From Cephaloticoccus sp. (lineage in GTDB: Bacteria > Verrucomicrobiota > Verrucomicrobiia > Opitutales > Opitutaceae): a DNA stretch of 64,000 bases. A model generated the notes under the pieces. It had not been told where the DNA came from. It saw only the letters and a program-made list of their open reading frames with translations, and did no database searches. Every line of letters begins with the position of its first letter. Within the stretch, counting starts at the first letter, position 1. The stretch covers positions 62,001-126,000 of the forward strand of contig JAURHD010000007.1 in assembly GCA_030833445.1 (NCBI GenBank), in the 5' to 3' direction. A program made the translations under genes and the position numbers. Positions 36,037 to 43,966 of this stretch are shown piece after piece.

Positions 36037-36063
36037 TTAATGTGGAACTCAGGAAAGCTGGAA
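36037..36063 (+). repeat. 27-bp direct repeat, copy 1 (upstream of P450)
   Basis: ttaatgtggaactcaggaaa plus gctggaa. It is identical to the copy at 37312-37338 except for one base (c in place of a at position 12). It lies between the GH20 stop and the P450 start. Confidence 0.8.
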
Positions 36064-36091
36064 TCAGACAGTTCAATCCTTGCTAATCACA

Positions 36092-37315
36092 ATGAAACTG
36101 GACGACGTCATCCACACGCCGGATTTCGCGGCCGATCCGTTTCCAGTTTACCGGGAGTTGCAGGACTGTGATCCGGTGCAGTGGTCCGCCATATGGAACT
36201 GCTGGGTCGTCACTCGCTACGATGATGTGCGCACATGTCTGCAGGATGCCAAACGATTTTCCAATGTCGGCCGCATCACGGGTCTGTTTCACCGGCATTT
36301 TGATGCCGGGCAACTGGCGGAGCTGAAACCACTCATCGATCACTACTCGCATGGGCTGATCAATATCGACCCACCCGGTCACACGCGGATCCGCCGCCTG
36401 CTGCACGAGGTCTTCCGTCCTTCCACCATCGGTCGGTATCGCGATTTCGTGCAGGCCTTTGTCAACGAACAGATGGCGAAAATTCTCCCGACCGGAAAGC
36501 TCACCGTGGTGCGCGATCTGGCGCATCCGCTGCCCGTGCATGTCATCGCCCGGCTCTTCGGCGTGCCGGTGGCAGATGTGCCGCTCTTTACCGCTTGGTC
36601 TGCCGGGATCGTCGCGTTTATGCAAACTCCGGTCCCGAAGATGGAAACCTGCCTGCGCTCACAACAAGCCCTGCTCGACCTGCGGGCCTACCTGCGGCGA
36701 GGCATCATTGAACGCCAAACCACGCCGAGCGATGATGTGCTCTCGCTCATGGTCCACGCCCGCAGCGAAGGGGATGCCCTCACCGAGGACGAAATCCTCG
36801 GCACCGCGGTCACCATCCTGCTCGGTGGCCATGAAACGACCACCCGCCTTTTAACGACGACCCTGCTCGAACTAAGCCGACATCCCGAGCAGCAGCAAAA
36901 ACTGCGGCAAAACCCCGACCTGATGGAAACCGCCGTCGAAGAGTTCCTCCGCTTCGCCGGGCCTTTTCACCGCGATCAACGAGTGGCGTCCTGCGACACC
37001 GAGGTTGGAGGAAAGCACGTCAAAAAAGGTGACTTCATTTTGATGATGCTCGCCGCCGCCAATCGTGACCCACGCCAATTTTCCGAGCCGGATAAACTCG
37101 ATCTGACGCGCACGCCCAACCGCCACGTCGCCTTTGGTTTCGGCCCGCACATCTGTCTCGGTGCGCCCCTCGCCCGCTTAGAAATGGGCATCGCCGTCGG
37201 CTCAATCCTTGAAGTGACCAAATCGTTCAGGGTGGTCAGTCAAGCCGTCGAATGGAAATTCGGTTTCCTGAGAGGTCCGTGCGAACTCGAATTGGAACTA
37301 GAGATATCCACTTAA
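36092..37315 (+). CDS. Cytochrome P450
   Basis: A 407-aa soluble bacterial P450 (mono-oxygenase). It has the I-helix oxygen-activation motif LLGGHETTTRLLTTTLLEL, the ExxR of helix K in VEEFLRFAGPF, and the heme-thiolate loop FGFGPHICLGAPLARLEM with the axial Cys. A TTG at 36080 is in frame; the ATG at 36092 (MKLDDVIHTPDFAADPFP) is preferred. The gene lies exactly between two copies of a 27-bp direct repeat, the second of which contains its own stop codon. It converges on a second P450 gene 31 nt away. No ferredoxin or reductase partner is in the window. The substrate is unknown. Confidence 0.94.
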   Translation: MKLDDVIHTPDFAADPFPVYRELQDCDPVQWSAIWNCWVVTRYDDVRTCLQDAKRFSNVGRITGLFHRHFDAGQLAELKPLIDHYSHGLINIDPPGHTRIRRLLHEVFRPSTIGRYRDFVQAFVNEQMAKILPTGKLTVVRDLAHPLPVHVIARLFGVPVADVPLFTAWSAGIVAFMQTPVPKMETCLRSQQALLDLRAYLRRGIIERQTTPSDDVLSLMVHARSEGDALTEDEILGTAVTILLGGHETTTRLLTTTLLELSRHPEQQQKLRQNPDLMETAVEEFLRFAGPFHRDQRVASCDTEVGGKHVKKGDFILMMLAAANRDPRQFSEPDKLDLTRTPNRHVAFGFGPHICLGAPLARLEMGIAVGSILEVTKSFRVVSQAVEWKFGFLRGPCELELELEIST

Positions 37316-37338
37316 TGTGGAAATCAGGAAAGCTGGAA
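37312..37338 (+). repeat. 27-bp direct repeat, copy 2 (P450 stop region)
   Basis: ttaatgtggaaatcaggaaa plus gctggaa, one mismatch to copy 1 at 36037-36063. It overlaps the last bases (stop TAA, 37313-37315) of the plus-strand P450 gene and ends just before the convergent P450 gene. Confidence 0.8.
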
Positions 37339-37346
37339 CAAAATCG

Positions 37347-38588
37347 TTACAGCGATTCACCTAGAACCACAGGCAACTTTACCAATGCCCGGATCCCCAT
37401 CGTCGGTTTCCAGTCCAGCTGATCAGTGACAAGGCGAAGATTGGGCAGACGACGGACGATGGCGCGGAAGGCGATCTCCATTTCCATCCGCGCCAACACG
37501 GCACCAAGGCAGAAATGGGAGCCATAACCAAAGGCGAGGTGTTTGTTCGGTGTGCGGGTGATGTCGAAGGTATCGGGCACGGGAAACAGCGCGGGATCGC
37601 GATCCGCCGCTCCCAACAGAAACACCACGAGCTGACCGGACTCGATCACCTTACCCGCGAGTTCGATTCGCTCAGTCGCCTTGCGCACCGCACGCGTCAC
37701 CGGTGACTCGAACCGGAGTGCCTCTTCGACCGTGCCGCGCACGTGGGCATCCACGTTGGCTTTCAATTTTGAGAACTGATCGGGATGCTGGAGCAGTGCC
37801 ATCAAGCCGCTGGCAATGCCGTTGGTCGTGGTCTCGTGCCCGGCGAGGAAAACAAACACGCACATCGCGTAGAGTTCCTCGTTGGACAGCCGTTCGCCAT
37901 CTGCCTCCGCAGACACCAAGGCACTGAGCAAGTCGTCGCGTGGCTCCTGCCGCCGTTCGGCCACCAGCCGTTCGAACAAAGTAATGACTTCACGCAACGC
38001 AGCGTGGGCGTTCTCCGCATGGTGTTTCAGATTCGGTCCACCCGCAGTGCTGAAGTGCATGATACCCTCGATGAGCTCGCGGAACCGATCACGCTCCGCC
38101 AGCGGAATACCGAGCATCTCGCAAATAACCGTGGCCGGCAGGGGCTGGCAGAAGCGCTTGATGATGTCGCAAGGCTCGCCGGGTCGGAGATCCGTCAGCA
38201 GTTGATCAACCAATTGTTCGATGCGCGGACGCAACTGGTTTATCATGCGCGGAGTGAACGCGAGGTTGACGAGCTTGCGCAGTCGCAGGTGGTCGGGCTC
38301 ATCGGTGAGCTGGATCCACTTGGAAATGTGATCAAGCAGCGGCTGCACCTTCGCCTTCAGGTCCGGCGGCAAAGCCTGCACATACATGTCGCTGCGATTC
38401 GAAGAGAAGCGCTCGTCTTTCAAGCCGGTAAAACAGAGGTCGTGGCGCGTCACCAACCAGAGCTTCATTGGAGCACACCAATGCACCGGATCCTCCGATC
38501 GCATCCGGGCAAAGAGCGGATACGGATTTTGCAGGCGTTCCTCCCAGAACGCGCGGTAGTCGGGTTCCTCGGTCAGTAATGTCGCCAT
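37347..38588 (-). CDS. Cytochrome P450
   Basis: A 413-aa soluble P450, clearly related to but different from its convergent neighbour. I-helix FLAGHETTTNGIASGLMAL, helix-K ExxR in VEEALRFESPVTRAVRKATE, heme loop FGYGSHFCLGAVLARMEMEI with the axial Cys. It starts at 38588 and lies 9 nt downstream of the lyxose-isomerase-like gene, so it is the last gene of a minus-strand unit of sialidase-like, isomerase and P450 genes. This context suggests a sugar-linked substrate, for example oxidative O-demethylation, which is speculation. No redox partner gene is present. Confidence 0.94.
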   Translation of the reverse strand: MATLLTEEPDYRAFWEERLQNPYPLFARMRSEDPVHWCAPMKLWLVTRHDLCFTGLKDERFSSNRSDMYVQALPPDLKAKVQPLLDHISKWIQLTDEPDHLRLRKLVNLAFTPRMINQLRPRIEQLVDQLLTDLRPGEPCDIIKRFCQPLPATVICEMLGIPLAERDRFRELIEGIMHFSTAGGPNLKHHAENAHAALREVITLFERLVAERRQEPRDDLLSALVSAEADGERLSNEELYAMCVFVFLAGHETTTNGIASGLMALLQHPDQFSKLKANVDAHVRGTVEEALRFESPVTRAVRKATERIELAGKVIESGQLVVFLLGAADRDPALFPVPDTFDITRTPNKHLAFGYGSHFCLGAVLARMEMEIAFRAIVRRLPNLRLVTDQLDWKPTMGIRALVKLPVVLGESL

Positions 38589-38597
38589 GGAAACGCC

Positions 38598-39293
38598 TCA
38601 GGCCTTCGGATATTCGTGCACGAGGTAATGTTTACGGGGCTCGTCCTCGTCGAAGGTGATGAACCGCTCGCAGGGCTCGAGCCAGCAGTTGTCCTCAAAA
38701 TCATCACAGACCCGGCTGACTTCGCCGCTAACGGTGTAACGCTGATTGCCGATCTTTATCCCGGTGCCCTCTTCACCCCAGAACTGGTGGATCGTGCGTG
38801 GCGGGATACAGAGGCTCTCGCCGGGTGTAAGCCGCAGAATCTGGCCTGACTTGATGGCAGTGGTCACCCCGTTGACCTGCATCTTGAAGTCCTCGGGCGA
38901 TTCCTGACCGTCGGCCGTTGCCTTGCAGAGCCGCACCATGATGTTGCCGCCGCCGCGGTTGATGATGTCCTCCATTTTGTGCCGGTGATAGTGGCGCGGT
39001 GGCTTCTGGTTCTCCGGATCAAGGATCAGCTTCTCCGCGTAATCCTTGCCGGACGGATAGGACTTCGCGCCATTGCGCAGAGTAAAAAGCACGCGGCCGA
39101 TCACAGGAAAGTTGCCCTGGCCGAAATCGGTCACGTCCCACCCGAGCAGGCATTGGCGGATCTCGTCGCACTCGGCGCCTTTCGATTTCCAGTCGTCCAC
39201 CGTCCAATGGCCAAACGGGGGCAGTTGCATGCCAACGGTCGCAAAGACCTCCTTGGCGGTTTCAATGACGCGGTTAACGGTGGAGCGTTTCAT
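38598..39293 (-). CDS. D-lyxose ketol-isomerase family protein
   Basis: A 231-aa cupin-fold sugar isomerase. The metal site lies in RHYHRHKMEDIINRGGGNIM (His, His, Glu; about residues 100-120) and the later IPPRTIHQFWGEEG (His). These match the D-lyxose isomerase family, which interconverts D-lyxose/D-xylulose and D-mannose/D-fructose. It lies 4 nt after the sialidase-like gene and 9 nt before the P450 gene, so all three are probably one transcript. Cytosolic; the actual sugar is not known. Confidence 0.85.
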   Translation of the reverse strand: MKRSTVNRVIETAKEVFATVGMQLPPFGHWTVDDWKSKGAECDEIRQCLLGWDVTDFGQGNFPVIGRVLFTLRNGAKSYPSGKDYAEKLILDPENQKPPRHYHRHKMEDIINRGGGNIMVRLCKATADGQESPEDFKMQVNGVTTAIKSGQILRLTPGESLCIPPRTIHQFWGEEGTGIKIGNQRYTVSGEVSRVCDDFEDNCWLEPCERFITFDEDEPRKHYLVHEYPKA

Positions 39294-39297
39294 GAGG

Positions 39298-40689
39298 TCA
39301 GGGATTGGGTAAAGCCGGGGTCATGGCATCAATCACTGCGGCGGGAATTTCATCGAGAATGATATATTCTTTCTTGAGCCCGTATTGCACAAAATGCCGG
39401 TCGGCGGTGCTAAGGTATTGCGGCATGGATATGCCAGTGCAGGTCGAGGCGCGGAACCCGTCGGGTGATTCCTGATCGGATGCCTCACAGAGGATGCGCG
39501 GCTCACCGAACAAGAGGCCAGCATTCCGCTGTTCCCCGGGAATTTCACGACCAATCGCGAACCACTGTGGACTGCGCGTGCGAACGCCCCCATCCCAAAC
39601 GTGCTCCGCACCGTTGTGTGTGCCGTCGTTGTTCGTGAAGAGGAGGATGAACCGTCCATCGGGCATCTTGGCCAGCGGACACATCGTATGCGGATGATCT
39701 ATAAAGGCACCGTCGGGTTTGTAGCGCAGACGATCGACGGTTGTCCAAGTCTGACCACCATCATTCGACACGGAGAAACCGGGCGAGCCCAGATAGGTGC
39801 GCATCACACAGACCCAACGGCCATCCCCCAATGCGACAACAGTGGGCTCCTGCGCGTTGGCCGAGAGTTCGTTTGGTCGCCCGCCAAAAGCCGCGGCCAG
39901 CCGCACCACGGCGGGATTGTCCACGTGCTTTACCAAATCGGCGCGCATTCCATGCGTGCCTGGAGGTAGAATCGAGAAGCGCAACTTCGCCGGATCGCGT
40001 TCGGTTAGCAGGTTCTCGCACTCGATCAGCGAAGATTCAGTCCAGCAGAGCTGCCAGAAACGGCGGGTCGCGCCGTTGCGCATATGTTGCGAAAAAGGCA
40101 GGACCACCCGACCGCCGGGCATAAGCTGCGGCGGGTGATTGAGGTGAGCGTGAAAACGATCGGGGAAAATGAGTATATCGCGATCGAACATCGGCAGCCG
40201 GTAAATTTCCGACCATGTGAGGCCGTCGTCATCAGAAAACAGAAAGCCAAATCGACCGGCATCCACCGCCACATCGTTGCGCGACAGTTTGGCGCCGTGC
40301 TGCTGACCCTCATGCAAGAATAGATAAATACGCCCCGTATCCGGCACGACAAACGGACAACCATAGGAACGACGAAGTTCTGCGGTGGAAGCGACTATCT
40401 TGCGCGGTTCGCTCCAGGTGCGGCCCAAATCTCGGCTGGTGGTGAAAACAATCTTTTCATCGAGAGCACCTTCGGAGGAACCTTGACTCCAAGTCGTCAG
40501 CCAAGTGCCGTCGTGCAGGAACACAGTGCAGCTCGACTCGTTTTTTCGGATCGATGCTAGCTCAGGCGGCAGGTCGAGGCCCTGCATCGGTGGATGACGG
40601 TAGATATCGGCATAGGCGAAGGGCCGCGATTTCAAACCAATCATCTGATTGGCCGTTGCCGATTTGGGGTTGGATGCGGCAAGCGACAT
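39298..40689 (-). CDS. Sialidase-like six-bladed beta-propeller protein (BNR/Asp-box)
   Basis: A 463-aa protein with three good Asp-boxes (S-x-D-x-G-x-T-W): SRDLGRTWSEP (about residue 85), SDDDGLTWSEI (about 150) and SNDGGQTWTTV (about 310), plus RKNESSCTVFLHDGTWLTTW near the N-terminus. This is the plan of sialidases (GH33) and related exo-acting glycosidases, which use an Arg triad and a Tyr-Glu pair that I cannot place with certainty. No signal peptide is seen. First gene of the unit with lyxose-isomerase-like and P450 genes. A non-sialic-acid substrate is quite possible. Confidence 0.78.
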   Translation of the reverse strand: MSLAASNPKSATANQMIGLKSRPFAYADIYRHPPMQGLDLPPELASIRKNESSCTVFLHDGTWLTTWSQGSSEGALDEKIVFTTSRDLGRTWSEPRKIVASTAELRRSYGCPFVVPDTGRIYLFLHEGQQHGAKLSRNDVAVDAGRFGFLFSDDDGLTWSEIYRLPMFDRDILIFPDRFHAHLNHPPQLMPGGRVVLPFSQHMRNGATRRFWQLCWTESSLIECENLLTERDPAKLRFSILPPGTHGMRADLVKHVDNPAVVRLAAAFGGRPNELSANAQEPTVVALGDGRWVCVMRTYLGSPGFSVSNDGGQTWTTVDRLRYKPDGAFIDHPHTMCPLAKMPDGRFILLFTNNDGTHNGAEHVWDGGVRTRSPQWFAIGREIPGEQRNAGLLFGEPRILCEASDQESPDGFRASTCTGISMPQYLSTADRHFVQYGLKKEYIILDEIPAAVIDAMTPALPNP

Positions 40690-40720
40690 ATTTAAGGAGC
40701 CGGCAGGAGGCGGTGGTTGT

Positions 40721-41827
40721 TCAACGCACCTGCAGTGTGTCGCCTTCGAAGGTCAGATTGAGCGAGGGCACGTTGACGGCCTTGCGGTCGCCTTCCTTTT
40801 TTACCTTGCCAGCGACCCAGGCGTCGTAGCCCGACTCGGTCGCGGCGGCGAGCACAGCGGCCTCATCTTGCGGAGAAACATAGGCGGCAAAGCCGATGCC
40901 CATATTAAAGGTCGCATACATTTCGCGTTCGGTGATCGGACCGGCCTCTTGCAGGAACTTGAATACCGCGAGTGGTTCGCGCGGGTTGGTGATTTCGTAA
41001 ACGAAGTTCTCCTCGAGACGCATCAGTTTGCGCCAGCCATGACCGGTGACGTGCGAAACATAATTCAGTTTCAAGCCGCGCTTTTGGCACTCGGCGACGA
41101 ACTTCACGTAGATGACCGACGGCGCGAGCAATGCTTCGCCATAGGTGCGTGAATCGCCGTGACCCACCGGAGTCGCATAACCGTCGGGCAGCTTGTCGGC
41201 AATCAGGCGGCACAGTGAAAGTCCGTTGGTCTGCACGCCGGAACTGGCGAGAAAGATAATCGAATCACCGTCGGATACATCACCGGTAATGCGCAGTGAC
41301 TTCGGTGCGATGCGGCCGACCGCCGAACCTGCGAGCACGATGGCATCGGGATTAACAATGCCCTTGAGCGTTGGCGTCTCGCCCCCACCCCAAACGGCGC
41401 CGGCCTGTCGGCAGCCCTCGGCCCAGCCGTCGACCAAGGCCTGCATGCGCTTGGCATCACTGAACCAATTGGAATCACCCACCGCCGCGTGCATCGCGAC
41501 TGAGGTCGGCAAGGCGCCGCAGGTCACGAGGTCGTTGACGATGGTCGCCACGGTATCGATCGCGACTTCACGATAAAATGTTTTGCCCGATTGCGCGTAG
41601 ACCGCATCGGCCACGAGGTTCTTGGTGCCTAATCCCTCCTCGACATGCCCGAGGTAGTGATCGGCGGCCTCCATGAGGTAGCAGCTTTCGCCACGCGTAT
41701 TCGCCGGCTCGGCATAACCGTGGGCCGCGAGCAGCGGTGCGGTAGTCTTGGCCGCCTGCTGGCAGGCCCGTTTGAAAGCGTCGAGCTGGTCGTAACTGAC
41801 GCCGGAGGATTCGTAACTCAACGCCAT
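40721..41827 (-). CDS. purM: Phosphoribosylformylglycinamidine cyclo-ligase (PurM family)
   Basis: AIR synthase-family enzyme of purine biosynthesis that closes the imidazole ring using ATP. The 368-aa protein has the family segments EAADHYLGHVEEGLGTKNLV, AIDTVATIVNDLVTCGALP, VWGGGETPTLKGIVNPDAIV and HVTGHGWRKLMRLEENFVYE, then the C-terminal FNMGIGFAAYVSP. It lies immediately downstream (3 nt) of purF and probably shares its transcript. The substitution pattern is somewhat distant from E. coli PurM, but the context with purF and purL supports the call. Confidence 0.9.
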   Translation of the reverse strand: MALSYESSGVSYDQLDAFKRACQQAAKTTAPLLAAHGYAEPANTRGESCYLMEAADHYLGHVEEGLGTKNLVADAVYAQSGKTFYREVAIDTVATIVNDLVTCGALPTSVAMHAAVGDSNWFSDAKRMQALVDGWAEGCRQAGAVWGGGETPTLKGIVNPDAIVLAGSAVGRIAPKSLRITGDVSDGDSIIFLASSGVQTNGLSLCRLIADKLPDGYATPVGHGDSRTYGEALLAPSVIYVKFVAECQKRGLKLNYVSHVTGHGWRKLMRLEENFVYEITNPREPLAVFKFLQEAGPITEREMYATFNMGIGFAAYVSPQDEAAVLAAATESGYDAWVAGKVKKEGDRKAVNVPSLNLTFEGDTLQVR

Positions 41828-41830
41828 GGT

Positions 41831-43744
41831 CTAATAACTCCGTCCTTCGTTTTTCTCGTAGTAATTGATGTAGGCCTGATTCACCACGCGGTAGCCACCA
41901 GCGGTTGGATATTTGCCAGTGAAATACCAGTCGCCGGTATGGTTCGGGACTGCAGCGTGAAGGTTCTCGATCTTTTGGTAGATGATCTCGATCTCACCTT
42001 TCCAGCCATTCTTCGGGGGCGAAACGCGCTCGACTATTTTGGCGGAGATTACCTCGGGCGTGAACGGCTCGTAGATCTTGCGCACGTGGTTGACCGTGGC
42101 CTTCGCCTTGTCGGTGACTTCCGTGCGACACAGTTGGTAAACCTCCGTCAATAAATCCGCCTTGCCGCGCTCCTTGAGCAACTCGACCGCGGCTTCGAAG
42201 GCGATGAACTTGCCGAGCTCAGACATGTCGATGCCGTAGCAATCGGGATAACGGATCTGTGGCGCGGTCGAAACGATCACGATTTTGCGCGGATGCAGTC
42301 GGCTGAGGATGCGGAGAATGGATTTGCGCAACGTGGTGCCGCGCACGATCGAGTCGTCAACGCAGACGAGCGCATCACCAGGATGGATCGAACCATAGGT
42401 GATGTCGTAAACATGGCTCGCGAGTTGATTGCGCAGGTTTTCCTGGCCGATGAAGGTGCGCAGCTTGATGTCCTTGCTGACCACTTTTTCACTGCGCGGC
42501 CAGTTGTTGAGAATCAGGTCGTCGAGCATCGCCTCGGTCAGTTTGCCGGTGTTGCTGGCCTCGAGGATCGCGGATTTCACTTCACTGCGCCGATGTTCAC
42601 GCAAGGCGGACATCAGCCCGTAATACGCGACCTCGGCCGTGTTGGGGATAAAGCCAAACACACTCTTACCCCAATCGTGGTCGATGGATTTGATCACCTG
42701 ATCGGCCAGCTTGGCCCCGAGGGCTTTGCGCTCGCGATAGATATCGATGTCGTTGCCGCGGGAAAAATAGATACGTTCGAAGGTGCATTCGGTGCGCGGC
42801 AACGGCGGGGTGAACGGGGTCTTGGTGATGGCGCCGTGATTTTTGACCACGATCACATGTCCGGGCGGAACTTCGCTGACTTGCTCGGGTTCGAGATCGA
42901 ACACGGTCATCAACGGGGCACGCTCCGAGGCGAAGGCTATCACCTCATCGCTCTGGTAATAGAAGCAGGGCCGGATGCCGGACGGATCACGGGCCACAAA
43001 GGCGTCGCCGTTGCCCGTGAGGCCACAGAGCGAGTAACCGCCATCCCATTTGCGCGAGGCATTGGTGAACACCCGGGTAAGGTCGAGCTCCTGGCTGATG
43101 CGTTGGGAAATTACGTCACCGGGCAGACCATCGGCCCGCAGCGAGCGGTAGAGGTTCTCGTGTTCCTCATCGAGGTAGAACCCAATTTTTTCCAGCACAG
43201 CCTGCGTGTCGGTAGCAAAGATCGGATGCTGACCCATTTGGGTCAGGGACGCATTCAACTCCGTCGTGTTGGTGAGGTTGAAATTGCCGCAAAGCGCCAG
43301 ATTGCGGGTCGGCCAGGGACTGCGCCGGAAAAACGGATGACACGACGACATGCTGTAACCGCCGCTCGTCCCATAGCGCAGGTGTCCCATCAGGAGCTGC
43401 CCGCCAAAATCAAAGCCCTTGTGGACGGTTTCCGGAAACTCCGGATGGATGGTCCCGGCATCGACCTTCTCATTGTATTGGGCCAGCAGGGTCTTGAAAA
43501 TCTTGTCGAGCGGGTTGGTCTTTACGCTGCGCTCGCGAAACATAAACGCCTCACCAGCAGGCACATCAAGTTTCACGCAGGCCACGCCCGCGCCATCTTG
43601 GCCGCGGTTGTGCTGCTTCTCCATCAGGAGGAAGAGCTTGGTGAATCCCCACAGTGGTGTGCCGTATTTCTCCTGATAGTAGGAGAGCGGCTTCAAGAGC
43701 CGGACCAAGGCGACACCACATTCGTGAGTGATCTTGTCGCTCAT
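41831..43744 (-). CDS. purF: Amidophosphoribosyltransferase, long form
   Basis: First committed enzyme of purine synthesis, transferring the glutamine amide to PRPP. The 637-aa protein is about 130-160 aa longer than the E. coli or B. subtilis enzymes. The Ntn nucleophile is Cys9 in MSDKITHECGVALVRLL, so an eight-residue propeptide may have to be removed. The glutaminase region shows LLMGHLRYGTSGGYSMSSCH, and the PRPP loop is LVCVDDSIVRGTTLRKSILR. It is followed directly by purM and diverges from purL, a plausible common control region (43745-43964). Confidence 0.95.
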   Translation of the reverse strand: MSDKITHECGVALVRLLKPLSYYQEKYGTPLWGFTKLFLLMEKQHNRGQDGAGVACVKLDVPAGEAFMFRERSVKTNPLDKIFKTLLAQYNEKVDAGTIHPEFPETVHKGFDFGGQLLMGHLRYGTSGGYSMSSCHPFFRRSPWPTRNLALCGNFNLTNTTELNASLTQMGQHPIFATDTQAVLEKIGFYLDEEHENLYRSLRADGLPGDVISQRISQELDLTRVFTNASRKWDGGYSLCGLTGNGDAFVARDPSGIRPCFYYQSDEVIAFASERAPLMTVFDLEPEQVSEVPPGHVIVVKNHGAITKTPFTPPLPRTECTFERIYFSRGNDIDIYRERKALGAKLADQVIKSIDHDWGKSVFGFIPNTAEVAYYGLMSALREHRRSEVKSAILEASNTGKLTEAMLDDLILNNWPRSEKVVSKDIKLRTFIGQENLRNQLASHVYDITYGSIHPGDALVCVDDSIVRGTTLRKSILRILSRLHPRKIVIVSTAPQIRYPDCYGIDMSELGKFIAFEAAVELLKERGKADLLTEVYQLCRTEVTDKAKATVNHVRKIYEPFTPEVISAKIVERVSPPKNGWKGEIEIIYQKIENLHAAVPNHTGDWYFTGKYPTAGGYRVVNQAYINYYEKNEGRSY

Positions 43745-43774
43745 AGGGGCGCGCTCGCGTGCTCCGTGGCTTTC

Positions 43775-43966
43775 CTAGCGGATAAGCGTCGTTGATGAGA
43801 TCGGTTCGGATGGTTCCAGGTCCTCACGGGCGATAAAGCCGCTTATTGCGTTCAGGTCCCGCAAATCGTCAACGGCTTTCTCCATTTTGTCGTTAAAAGC
43901 TGGGTCTAAACACTCAGTCACCTTGACCGCCGCGATGATGTTTGGAAAACCTAGCCCCTCGACCAT
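43775..43966 (-). CDS. Possible small protein between purF and purL (weak)
   Basis: A 63-codon frame starting [20 protein letters not shown] and continuing with an acidic helical segment ([14 protein letters not shown]). It begins on the opposite strand of the very CATG that holds the purL start codon and ends 30 nt before the purF start. Its composition is protein-like, but there is no known family and no clear ribosome binding site, so it may be chance. Confidence 0.25.
   Translation of the reverse strand: MVEGLGFPNIIAAVKVTECLDPAFNDKMEKAVDDLRDLNAISGFIAREDLEPSEPISSTTLIR

Noticed and set aside
42293-43795. 500-aa plus-strand frame opposite purF
   Set aside because: Shadow of the purF gene, whose nucleophile and PRPP motifs are clear on minus.
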